Shown here: positions 1-6,109 of the stretch, one piece after another
Position numbering within the stretch: position 1 is the first letter of the stretch
Layout of the letters: each line of letters opens with the position of its first letter
Assembly (NCBI GenBank): GCA_007132255.1
Contig: SLOZ01000283.1
Location: forward strand, 1-6,109
Length of the DNA stretch: 6,109 nt
From: Limnochordia bacterium
GTDB taxonomy: Bacteria; Bacillota; Limnochordia; Darwinibacteriales; B1SED10-159
Direction: 5' to 3'
Made by a program: the position numbers and the translations under genes
The notes under the pieces: model-generated
What the model was told of the DNA's origin: nothing
Seen by the model: the letters and a program-made list of their open reading frames with translations, nothing else
Database searches by the model: none

Positions 1-1095
1 AATACACTGATCCGCACGATGTTCGAGATTGCGATAGTGGTCTCCAACAGTGGCCGGAATGGTGGACGGACTCGCAGGCTGGTCTGAGCGTACCAGAGCG
101 GCCTCAGCCAAATCAAGGTATTTCATCACCGCAGCGATGTCAATGTTCACTGGGCAGGGTAGGCAGTGGTTGCAGTACATGCAGCGGCCCTTACTGGAGT
201 AAACTGGAGTTTGGCTCAACACCTCGGAGAAATCCCGCTGCCTTGCTGAGGATGTTGTGTAGGCCAGGGCTTGGTCCACTTCGTCCGGTGTGCGGCAGCC
301 GATGAGAGCCGATGCCACAGCGGGCCGAGTCAGGGCATAATGCATGCACTGGACCGGAGACAGAGCGGTACCCAAAGGCGACAGTTGTTCATTGAGCAGG
401 GTGCCTCCGGCTAAAGCCTTCATGACAGTGACGCCCACACCGATCATTTCACAGGCTTCATACAGTCGCTGTCTAGCGGGGGCTAGGCCTTTGAGATCCA
501 GGGTTTGAAAAGGCTTTTCCGTAAATTGCTCTTCCAGCGTGACGCTGCTGGGTAGAAGGTCAAACGCTGGGTTAAGACTGAACATCAGGACATCAACGAG
601 TCCGGTTTCCACGGCCTTCAGGGCAATGTCTGGCTGATGCGAACTTACACCGATGGAACGAACGACACCCCGTTTTTTGAGACCGACAACATAGTCGATG
701 AGCTCAGAGTTGAAAACGGCCTGGTAGTCATCATCCGAGTCCACAAAGTGGATCATTCCGACATCGATGTAGTCGGTGCGGTAGCGTTCGAGGAAATCCT
801 CGACGAAGGTCTGGTTGATCTGCAGATCCCGGGTTCGGGTGTACTGGCCTCCAAGCCAAGCGGCTCCGATATGCCCCTGCAAAATGACGTTATCTCGATG
901 CCCTTGCAGGGCCTGGCCAATGTAACTGCGCACATTCGGCTCAGCCATGAACACGTCCAGGATATTCACCCCTTGTTCAAGGGCCCGCTTAACAACCTTG
1001 TCAACGGCGTCGATCGCCATTCCTTCCAAATGCTCGCAGCCTAATCCGACTTCGCTAACCATGAAGTCTGTTCGGCCAAGTTTGCGGTATTGCAT
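1..1095 (-). CDS. Aldo/keto reductase with C-terminal 4Fe-4S ferredoxin-like segment (3' end beyond window)
   Basis: The reverse strand reads open for 365 codons from ATG at 1095-1093 to the window edge. GGAGGAA at 1101-1107 lies just upstream and supports this start. The N-terminus (MQYRKLGRTDFMVSEVGLGC) is the usual first strand of the aldo/keto reductase TIM barrel. DYIDVGMIH (residues 108-116) and the region around IGVSS match further barrel strands. Residues 305-315 read CMYCNHCLPCP, a C-x2-C-x2-C-x2-C-P Fe-S motif. The last visible residues are C364-I365, where family members continue with a second cysteine cluster, so probably fewer than about 40 residues are missing. Asp47 and His116 fit the classical catalytic tetrad, but the Tyr and Lys positions appear to be Glu52 and His75. 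The protein is probably a cytoplasmic redox enzyme of an anaerobe; its substrate is unknown. It is transcribed away from the acetyltransferase gene. The family call is firm and the function is open. Confidence 0.93.
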   Translation of the reverse strand, partial: MQYRKLGRTDFMVSEVGLGCEHLEGMAIDAVDKVVKRALEQGVNILDVFMAEPNVRSYIGQALQGHRDNVILQGHIGAAWLGGQYTRTRDLQINQTFVEDFLERYRTDYIDVGMIHFVDSDDDYQAVFNSELIDYVVGLKKRGVVRSIGVSSHQPDIALKAVETGLVDVLMFSLNPAFDLLPSSVTLEEQFTEKPFQTLDLKGLAPARQRLYEACEMIGVGVTVMKALAGGTLLNEQLSPLGTALSPVQCMHYALTRPAVASALIGCRTPDEVDQALAYTTSSARQRDFSEVLSQTPVYSSKGRCMYCNHCLPCPVNIDIAAVMKYLDLAEAALVRSDQPASPSTIPATVGDHYRNLEHRADQCI

Positions 1096-1127
1096 ACAGA
1101 TTCCTCCAATACTTATGATCGGATGAC

Positions 1128-1138
1128 CCAACAGTTGG
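1128..1138. repeat. Short perfect inverted repeat in the divergent spacer
   Basis: CCAACAGTTGG is a perfect 5-1-5 inverted repeat in the 214-bp spacer between the divergent reductase and acetyltransferase genes, about 33 bp upstream of the reductase start codon. Its position would suit an operator, but 11-bp palindromes occur by chance and I found no clear -35/-10 pair on either strand of this spacer to anchor it. Treat it as a mark on the map rather than a proven regulatory site. Confidence 0.2.
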
Positions 1139-1296
1139 ACACACGCAGGGTTGGGGAGCATCCAAACTACAATTTCGCTTCTCAGTGATGTCATTCCTTT
1201 ATGGAGTCAAGTTTCGGGCTCCAGTCCACGTGCGGGAAAAGACGATGCCCGAATGTCGGGGGGCTATGAAGTTTTTTTGGTGGGCAAAATGGTGGA

Positions 1297-1303
1297 AGGA
1301 AGG
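1297..1303 (+). promoter_or_regulatory. Ribosome binding site deciding the start of the two-domain acetyltransferase
   Basis: AGGAAGG ends six bases before ATG 1310. The same frame is open upstream to a TTG at 1151. That longer form would add 53 residues with no resemblance to an acetyltransferase N-terminus and has no comparable ribosome binding site. The ATG at 1310 is therefore preferred. Confidence 0.65.
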
Positions 1304-1309
1304 TGGCTC

Positions 1310-2296
1310 ATGAGTGCCTGCAGCCAAATACGCGTGGATGGATTGGATGTTAGCTTTCTTGATGCGGCCTGTGCTTTGGTCCTCCAGGAGTACGATGAGC
1401 AGCGCCGCTTGATGCCGTATCTGCCCAACGCCGCGGATTACCGGCTTGAAATAGGACAGTCTATGGAGCGGCTCTTTCGGCTGGGAACTGGCTTGCTGGC
1501 TCTGCAATCCCACCGTGTGGTGGGGTTCTTGGCAGGGTATCCCGTGGACGGTCTGTTCGGTGACTGCCGAGGCGTCTATTCACCGCTTTATGGGCACAGC
1601 ACCGTGCCGGAGAACCGTAGGCAAATTTATGACATTCTTTATGAAAAGGCCGCCGAACTGTGGGTGCAATCGAGGCTTTTTAGTCATGCTCTAACCTTGT
1701 TCGCCTACGATACAGCAGCGACAGCAGATTGGTTCTGGCGGGGGTTTGGCATGCGCTGCGTGGATGCTGTGCGTCCCAGTGCTTCGCTCGTCCAAGCACA
1801 GCCCAATCTGGCCATGAGAAAGATGACGAAAGCTACAGTTCCAGAGATTGCGGATTTGCACAGTCAGCATAATTTGTACTATCGAGGAGCACCGATCTTC
1901 ATGCCCAATATTTGGGAAGATCCTGTTACCGATCTGCAGGAGTGGCTCGACGGGTCCAACCATCATCTCTGGGCGGCTTACCAAGGCGGCCATCCGGTGG
2001 GTTACATTCGCATCGAGCCCGACGGCGAGTCATTCATTTCGCTGCATCCGTCTGTGATGAACATTACGGCTGCTTTCGTTTTACCACGGCTGCGCGGCAG
2101 TGGAGTTGGTACGCTGCTTTGGAGTACGGCAGCCGAATGGTCACAGCAGGAAGGTTACAGGCTGCTGGGAGTGGACTATGAGGCGATCAATCCGGCTGCT
2201 AGACGTTTCTGGGGCCGCCACTTCGATCCGTATACATGCAGTGTGACGCGTCGAGTTGATGAGCGGATCGCAGAACGCGATGGTGGGAGCCGCTGA
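1310..2296 (+). CDS. Tandem-domain GNAT-family N-acetyltransferase
   Basis: The 328-residue product is about twice the length of a single GNAT domain and shows two copies of the fold. The C-terminal copy (about residues 165-315) carries the acetyl-CoA pyrophosphate-binding motif RGSGVG at 262-267 (R-x-x-G-x-G), followed by the amphipathic helix and NPAARRFW at 294-301, where GNATs place the helix before the last strands. The N-terminal copy (about 1-155) has the GNAT-like opening and the WFWRGFGMRCVDAVR segment at 141-155, but where the R-x-x-G-x-G loop should be (about 95-105) it reads STVPENRRQIY. It may therefore not bind acetyl-CoA. The enzyme would acetylate an amine on an unknown small molecule or protein in the cytoplasm. 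The gene stands alone, diverging from the reductase and followed by a 305-bp gap. The fold assignment is strong; the substrate cannot be inferred. Confidence 0.88.
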   Translation: MSACSQIRVDGLDVSFLDAACALVLQEYDEQRRLMPYLPNAADYRLEIGQSMERLFRLGTGLLALQSHRVVGFLAGYPVDGLFGDCRGVYSPLYGHSTVPENRRQIYDILYEKAAELWVQSRLFSHALTLFAYDTAATADWFWRGFGMRCVDAVRPSASLVQAQPNLAMRKMTKATVPEIADLHSQHNLYYRGAPIFMPNIWEDPVTDLQEWLDGSNHHLWAAYQGGHPVGYIRIEPDGESFISLHPSVMNITAAFVLPRLRGSGVGTLLWSTAAEWSQQEGYRLLGVDYEAINPAARRFWGRHFDPYTCSVTRRVDERIAERDGGSR

Positions 2297-2601
2297 GCAC
2301 GATACGACATTCGGTGTGCGCCGGGACAAGAGCACGGGGTTCGAAAAGGGCCAAGCAGTTCCCGCTGTTGTCCACGGGATTCCTTAAATTGCTGTTCCAT
2401 GGATTGGGAGGACCATGGCGGACCCCGACGAAGCGTTGGTCGAAGAGTCCCGCCAGCGTCCATGCGTCACTGGCAGCGATCGTCCAACAAATCGGCGTAT
2501 ACAGAAAGGATTGTAGCTGTTCTTGGGCGTAGTAGATGAAAGAGGATTCATAGGCTCAGAGTTTGACTACCAGCTAACGTTGACGAATAGGAGCAGGTTG
2601 C
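2297..2601. other. 305-bp spacer upstream of recD2 with no convincing gene
   Basis: No frame here gives a recognisable protein. The best small candidate is a 33-codon frame from ATG 2415 to TAG 2516 (MADPDEALVEESRQRP...), with GGAGG at 2407-2411 only three bases from the ATG. It matches nothing I know, so it is not called as a gene. GGACAA at 2324-2329 and TTGTCC at 2368-2373 form a weak inverted repeat with a loop of nearly 40 bases and no T-run, so no terminator is called for the upstream gene. TTGACT at 2563-2568 resembles a -35 box, but the matching -10 position (about 2586-2591, AATAGG) is poor and overlaps the recD2 ribosome binding site. The promoter of recD2 presumably lies in this stretch but I cannot place it. 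Confidence 0.6.
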
Positions 2602-4746
2602 ATGGAGCGGATTCGCGGTGTAGTAGAACGTATAACCTACGCTAATGAAGAGACAGGCTACAGTGTCATCAAACTTCAAGTTCATGGCTACAGTGATCTT
2701 GTCACAGTGGTTGGCAGCATGGCAGCCGTCAGTGTTGGAACTGTTGTCGACGTTGCCGGAACCTGGACCCATAATGCCAAATTTGGCCGCCAGTTTGAGG
2801 CCAAGGAGTGGAAGGAACAGCTCCCCGCTACCATTTATGGAATCGAAAAGTACTTGGGCAGCGGTCTCATCAAAGGAATTGGGCCCGTGTATGCGAAAAA
2901 AATTGTGAAGCAGTTCGGTGACAAGACCTTGGACGTCTTGGAAGAAGACCCGGACCAACTGCGTCAGATTGATGGCATCGGGCCAAAACGCGTCACCATG
3001 ATCAAAGAAGCTTGGGACGAACAAAAAGAAGTCAAGAACATTATGCTGTTTCTGCAGAGTCATGGGATTTCTACGGCCTTTGGCAATCGGATTTTTAAGG
3101 CCTATGGTAATGACAGCCTCCAAGTTATTCAAGAAAACCCCTATAAGATGGCCGACGACATATTTGGAATTGGCTTTAAGACAGCGGATTCCTTGGCTCA
3201 AAAGCTCGGTCTTGATCCGCAATCACCCCTGCGTTGTCGTTCTGGTGTACTCTACGTGTTAAACAAGCTGGCTGACGAGGGTCATTGCTACGCCACCGAG
3301 GAACAACTCCAGAGTGGCGCTGTCGATTTGTTAGACATTGCGCCAGAAAAAATCGCTGCCGTTGTTGAGGAACTGCTGCAGCAGCAAGAAGTGATTGCTG
3401 AGGGGGAAGCCATCTATCTCCCGCCTTTTTATTACAGTGAGGAGGGCACCGCCAAGCGACTGCGGGACATTCTCCGCACACCGGCGGAGATGGCACTGTT
3501 CGCTGAAACTCTGCAGCCAGACGCTAGCCCCGTCTCCTACGATGATGTCCAGCTGCAGGCAATCCATTTGGCCCAGACTAGCAAGATCATGATTCTCACC
3601 GGTGGACCCGGTACAGGTAAGACCACGACCATCAAGGGCATCCTGGGTGTTTTTCAACAAGCCCGGAAACGAGTCTTAATGGCAGCACCCACAGGACGAG
3701 CAGCCAAGCGTATGACCGAAACTACCGGTATGGAGGCCAAAACCATTCATCGTCTGCTGGAATTTAGCCCCGCTGAAGGCTATAAGCGCAATGCTGACAA
3801 TCCCCTGGTGGCTGATGTGTTGGTTTTAGACGAGGTTTCCATGATCGATATTGTTCTAATGTATAACTTGCTGAAGGCTGTGCCTGATACGATGACGATC
3901 ATCTTCGTGGGCGATGTGGATCAACTGCCGTCAGTAGGTCCCGGTAATGTCCTAGGAGACATGATAGCATCAAATGTCATTCCGGTGGTGAAACTGGAAC
4001 GCATTTTCCGCCAGGCCCAAGGCAGTCAGATCATCACCAATGCCCATCGGATCAACCGTGGCCAGGAACCTGATCTCAGCGGTGGACCAACGGCCAACTT
4101 CTTTTTCATCAAAGAACAGGCAGACATACCGTCGCTAATCGTCGAGTTATGTGCCCGACGGCTGCCGTCCTATTACCATTTGGACCCGGTCCGGGACATT
4201 CAAGTCCTGACGCCTATGCAGCGCACCGATACCGGTGCAGCCAATCTCAATGCGCGTTTGCAGGAAGCGTTGAACAGCAGCACTGTCCATCTAAAACGAG
4301 GCAGCACGGAATACAAACTGCATGATAAGGTCATGCAGATTCGCAACAATTACGATAAGGAGATTTTCAATGGCGATATCGGCCAGGTGACCAAGGTAGA
4401 CTTAGAAGAACGCACCCTGCAGGTCACCTTTGATGGTCGTTCCGTTCCCTACGAAGCCTTAGAACTCGACGAGTTGGTGCTGGCCTATGCCACCACGATC
4501 CATAAGGCCCAGGGTTCAGAATACCGGGCCGTGGTGATGCCATTTAGTTTCAGCCATTATGTGATGCTGCAGCGGAATTTGCTCTACACGGGCATTACGA
4601 GGGCGAAAGAATTGGTGGTCATGGTGGGCGACCCCAAGGCGGTCAGGACGGCTGTGAGAAACGCCAATGTAGTGCGCCGCAATACAGCGCTGGCTAGGCG
4701 TCTGCAGGAAAAATTCCAGACGGGAAAAGCTGGCAGCAAGCGGTGA
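2602..4746 (+). CDS. recD2: RecD2-type (RecD/TraA family) ATP-dependent 5'-3' DNA helicase
   Basis: The complete 714-residue protein matches the usual RecD2 length (about 715-800). RecD2 acts outside a RecBCD complex and unwinds DNA 5' to 3' in repair and recombination. In order it shows an N-terminal OB-like domain beginning GVVERITYANEETGYSV (residues 6-22) and helix-hairpin-helix elements around GIGP at 92-95, GIGP at 125-128 and FGIGFK at 188-193. The SF1B helicase core follows: Walker A GGPGTGKTT at 334-342, Walker B LDEVSMID at 409-416, motif III GDVDQLPSVGPG at 437-448, LERIFRQ at 465-471, VLTPMQR at 535-541, TIHKAQGSEY at 632-641 and LYTGITRAK at 661-669. All catalytic residues expected are present, including Lys340, Asp410-Glu411 and Arg667. 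AGGAG at 2589-2593, eight bases before ATG, fixes the start. The gene has wide gaps on both sides and is probably transcribed alone. No recB or recC is visible. Confidence 0.97.
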   Translation: MERIRGVVERITYANEETGYSVIKLQVHGYSDLVTVVGSMAAVSVGTVVDVAGTWTHNAKFGRQFEAKEWKEQLPATIYGIEKYLGSGLIKGIGPVYAKKIVKQFGDKTLDVLEEDPDQLRQIDGIGPKRVTMIKEAWDEQKEVKNIMLFLQSHGISTAFGNRIFKAYGNDSLQVIQENPYKMADDIFGIGFKTADSLAQKLGLDPQSPLRCRSGVLYVLNKLADEGHCYATEEQLQSGAVDLLDIAPEKIAAVVEELLQQQEVIAEGEAIYLPPFYYSEEGTAKRLRDILRTPAEMALFAETLQPDASPVSYDDVQLQAIHLAQTSKIMILTGGPGTGKTTTIKGILGVFQQARKRVLMAAPTGRAAKRMTETTGMEAKTIHRLLEFSPAEGYKRNADNPLVADVLVLDEVSMIDIVLMYNLLKAVPDTMTIIFVGDVDQLPSVGPGNVLGDMIASNVIPVVKLERIFRQAQGSQIITNAHRINRGQEPDLSGGPTANFFFIKEQADIPSLIVELCARRLPSYYHLDPVRDIQVLTPMQRTDTGAANLNARLQEALNSSTVHLKRGSTEYKLHDKVMQIRNNYDKEIFNGDIGQVTKVDLEERTLQVTFDGRSVPYEALELDELVLAYATTIHKAQGSEYRAVVMPFSFSHYVMLQRNLLYTGITRAKELVVMVGDPKAVRTAVRNANVVRRNTALARRLQEKFQTGKAGSKR

Positions 4747-4843
4747 AGTAACGTATGGCTAGTGTACTCAATGCTTGTAGCCGAGAGGACAACAACCTCG
4801 ATTCCACAGACTGGGGCCTCCACGGCCGCAGCGTACCGTGACG

Positions 4844-4853
4844 CCGAGCTCGG
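4844..4853. repeat. 10-bp perfect palindrome CCGAGCTCGG in the recD2 downstream spacer
   Basis: CCGAGCTCGG is a perfect even palindrome about 100 bp before the acetyltransferase start. The flanking bases do not extend the symmetry. It could be a protein-binding site upstream of the acetyltransferase-DUF3795 pair, but it is short and stands alone, so the assignment is weak. Confidence 0.2.
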
Positions 4854-4940
4854 GTCTCCAGCGAGGCTGCACGTGGTTGAGTCGTACATTTGACGGTTCT
4901 TCGAAACTTTCTGAGGTTAGCGACCAAATGCGTCGAGATT

Positions 4941-4947
4941 GGAGAGG
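4941..4947 (+). promoter_or_regulatory. Ribosome binding site deciding the start of the small acetyltransferase
   Basis: GGAGAGG ends eight bases before ATG 4956. An upstream in-frame non-ATG start at 4890 would add 22 residues (MTVLRNFLRL...) that are not part of the GNAT fold, so the ATG is chosen. Confidence 0.65.
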
Positions 4948-4955
4948 AAAGAGCT

Positions 4956-5399
4956 ATGCCTTTGAGCATGCAGCGGGTTACCCAGGGATCGGATCCTGTG
5001 CTGAAGCATTTGTTCAATGAAGCGTCCATGACTTGGGATGGACCCGATGAACGGTTTTTTGCGAATGACAATCACGTCCTTGTCTGGGCATCTCTTGAGG
5101 ATCTTCCAGCGGGATTTGCTTTCGGCCAAGTCCTGTACATGCCCCACAAGACAGCGCCCTTGTTCTTTCTCTACTCCATTGATGTTTTCCCACCGTACCG
5201 GCGGCGCGGAGTGGCGACTGCTCTCCTACAGTGGCTCTTGGCATGGGCCCGTAAACGTGGTTGTTCGGAAATGTTTGTCATGACCAATGATAGCAACGAT
5301 GCGGCTATGACATTGTATGAACGAACGGGAGGTATCCGTGAGTCCAAGGACGATGTCCTTTTCGTGTATCCACTCGAGCCCTTTTCCTCTCCGTCGTGA
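4956..5399 (+). CDS. GNAT-family N-acetyltransferase resembling the AAC(3)-I group
   Basis: The 147-residue protein is a complete single GNAT domain. FFLYSIDVFPPYRRRGVATALL (residues 70-91) is strand beta-4 followed by the acetyl-CoA-binding loop, with R82-x-x-G85-x-A87 as the key residues. MFVMTND at 106-112 and DAAMTLYERTGG at 115-126 follow, with Tyr121 at the usual general-acid position. The combination of a Y-x-I-D-V strand, an R-R-R-G-V/I-A-T-A-L loop and an A-x-x-L-Y-x-x-x-G helix recalls AAC(3)-I gentamicin acetyltransferases and their many uncharacterised relatives. Resemblance to that group does not show drug acetylation, because most chromosomal relatives have unknown substrates. 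The next gene starts 40 bp downstream on the same strand, so the two are probably co-transcribed. Fold confidence is high and subgroup confidence moderate. Confidence 0.9.
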   Translation: MPLSMQRVTQGSDPVLKHLFNEASMTWDGPDERFFANDNHVLVWASLEDLPAGFAFGQVLYMPHKTAPLFFLYSIDVFPPYRRRGVATALLQWLLAWARKRGCSEMFVMTNDSNDAAMTLYERTGGIRESKDDVLFVYPLEPFSSPS

Positions 5400-5426
5400 A
5401 TGGCGGGAGTCTGGTGAGCGTTTTTT

Positions 5427-5431
5427 GGAGG
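5427..5431 (+). promoter_or_regulatory. Ribosome binding site pointing to a GTG start
   Basis: GGAGG lies eight bases before GTG 5440, an ideal distance. The first in-frame ATG (5464) has only AGGA about 15 bases away. This spacing is the reason for choosing GTG over ATG for the DUF3795-type gene. Confidence 0.7.
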
Positions 5432-5439
5432 TGGCAACT

Positions 5440-6009
5440 GTGCCAGGATCTTTACCACCGATTATGTACCCAGATCTAGGAATCTGCGGTCTTTCCTGCC
5501 GACTGTGTCCTCGGTATTACACCGATGGGAGCAGTCGGTGTCACGGCTGCAAGACACCGTCGCGGATGGAGGCGGGATGTCCATTCATCACATGCGCGCT
5601 CCGGCGGCAGCAGGTGGAGTTTTGCGTTTGCTGTGAGGATACAGACCATTGCGCCCGTTGGCAGCGGCATCGTAGTACCGGACTTGAACGGGATTCCTTT
5701 GTCAGTTACCAGAGCTTGGAACGGGATATTGCGTATGTGCAGGAACACGGGATTGCCGCCTTTTCTAGCATCCAGGAGTACAGAGCCTCACTTCTGCGAG
5801 TGCTGTTGGAGGAGTTCAACGACGGGCGGTCGAAGACCTTGTTCTGCATCGCCGCGTCGGTGATGGGCGCCGAAGAGCTGGACCAAGTGATCCGCACCGT
5901 TCATGGGCACAGTGAAGGTCTGAGTAAACAGGAAAAAGCGCTGCTAATGCGCAGCCAACTCATGGAGATCGCCAAAGACCGGGGGTACTGCCTGCGCCTG
6001 CGCCAGTAG
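5440..6009 (+). CDS. DUF3795-type cysteine-rich protein
   Basis: The 189-residue product (GTG start) has two parts. Residues 16-71 contain eleven cysteines: C16, C20, C23, C34, C37, C47, C52, C62, C64, C65 and C71. They begin with the CGLSCRLCP arrangement and a C-x2-C pair at 34-37 that typify DUF3795, a small family whose biochemical role is not established. Such a cluster should bind zinc or an Fe-S centre. Residues from about 85 onward are predicted mainly helical and include EEFNDGRSKTLFC (124-136), a segment I recall from other family members, and a final helix rich in Lys and Glu. No signal peptide or membrane segment is seen, so the protein is cytoplasmic. It follows the acetyltransferase by 40 bp and ends inside a strong hairpin, which suggests it is the last gene of a two-gene transcript. 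Family assignment is by recalled motif and is fairly sure; function is unknown. Confidence 0.82.
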   Translation: MPGSLPPIMYPDLGICGLSCRLCPRYYTDGSSRCHGCKTPSRMEAGCPFITCALRRQQVEFCVCCEDTDHCARWQRHRSTGLERDSFVSYQSLERDIAYVQEHGIAAFSSIQEYRASLLRVLLEEFNDGRSKTLFCIAASVMGAEELDQVIRTVHGHSEGLSKQEKALLMRSQLMEIAKDRGYCLRLRQ

Positions 6010-6024
6010 CGGCCCCGGTCTTTG
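5973..6024 (+). terminator. Probable terminator hairpin containing the stop codon of the DUF3795-type gene
   Basis: CAAAGACCGGGG at 5973-5984 is perfectly complementary to CCCCGGTCTTTG at 6013-6024, giving a 12-bp stem. Within its loop TACTG (5986-5990) pairs with CAGTA (6004-6008) and GCG (5994-5996) with CGC (6001-6003), so the whole region folds as one long GC-rich hairpin. The left arm codes for the protein's C-terminal residues, and the TAG stop (6007-6009) sits in the inner stem. The T-run is short: CTTTG closes the stem and TGATTG follows. Intrinsic termination is likely but the weak T-tract leaves some doubt. No feature is seen from 6025 to the window end. Confidence 0.6.
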
Positions 6025-6109
6025 TGATTGCACTGTGACGCCAACGGAGCCCATGCCCATGAAGCCCCGTTGCCTGCGATGCGCTTGGAGATAGGTGCAG
6101 GCGGTGACA

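Larger units (their letters stand above)
4747..4955. other. 209-bp spacer between recD2 and the small acetyltransferase
   Basis: No gene is evident. A weak stem of CGAG(A)G against CCTCG (4782-4800, five pairs with one bulge) lies shortly after the recD2 stop but is followed by ATTCC rather than a T-run, so I do not call it a terminator. TTGACG near 4890 could be a -35 box, but nothing near 17 bases downstream resembles TATAAT. The frame of the next gene is open back into this spacer, but the start at 4956 is better supported. Confidence 0.5.

Noticed and set aside
637..1044. 135-codon plus-strand open frame
   Set aside because: It is antisense to the aldo/keto reductase gene, whose frame, motifs and ribosome binding site are clear.
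2330..2350. GGTTCGA resembling the T-loop of a tRNA
   Set aside because: The flanking bases do not form a T-stem and no acceptor, D or anticodon arm can be built around it.
2548..3222. 224-codon open frame on the minus strand opposite the 5' end of recD2
   Set aside because: It lies wholly or mostly antisense to the well-supported recD2 gene, has no family motif, and its composition is what codon bias on the opposite strand produces.
4956..5399. Aminoglycoside resistance gene
   Set aside because: The AAC(3)-I-like motifs show fold kinship only. The protein looks like one of many chromosomal relatives and there is no mobile-element context, so a resistance call is not supported.
5990..6004. 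Tandem CCTGCG repeat
   Set aside because: Only about two copies, coding for Leu-Arg-Leu-Arg at the protein's end; explained by codon use and already part of the hairpin loop.
6025..6109. Short open frame from ATG near 6052
   Set aside because: It ends after 13 codons and has no ribosome binding site or recognisable product.

Overview
The window looks like a chromosomal stretch from a member of the Bacillota, most likely an anaerobic, clostridia-type organism with a genome of moderate (roughly 50-55%) GC. This rests on three things: a RecD2-type helicase of about 714 residues, a ferredoxin-tailed aldo/keto reductase of a kind common in anaerobic Bacillota, and strong GGAGG-type ribosome binding sites in front of nearly every gene. 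I cannot name a genus from the sequence alone.

Layout from left to right. Positions 1-1095 (minus strand) hold an aldo/keto reductase with a C-terminal four-cysteine Fe-S segment. Its start codon is in the window, but its last few codons lie beyond position 1. A divergent spacer of about 214 bp follows. A plus-strand gene for a two-domain GNAT-fold acetyltransferase comes next (1310-2296). A 305-bp stretch with no convincing gene separates it from recD2 (2602-4746), a complete SF1B DNA helicase with all expected motifs. A spacer of about 209 bp leads to a small plus-strand pair: a GNAT acetyltransferase resembling the AAC(3)-I group (4956-5399) and, 40 bp later, a cysteine-rich DUF3795-type protein that starts at GTG (5440-6009). 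A strong hairpin that contains the stop codon of the last gene probably ends this transcript (5973-6024). The remaining 85 bases show no recognisable feature.

There is no sign of a joint pathway. recD2 is a DNA repair and recombination gene. The surrounding genes are small accessory enzymes: two acetyltransferases, a redox protein and a metal-binding protein. They read as individual housekeeping or stress-related genes, and only the last two are spaced like an operon. I see no tRNA or rRNA gene, CRISPR array, insertion sequence, prophage gene or attachment site. The most notable points are the aldo/keto reductase that appears to lack two of the four classical catalytic residues, the 11-cysteine cluster of the DUF3795 protein, and the terminator-like hairpin that overlaps coding sequence.
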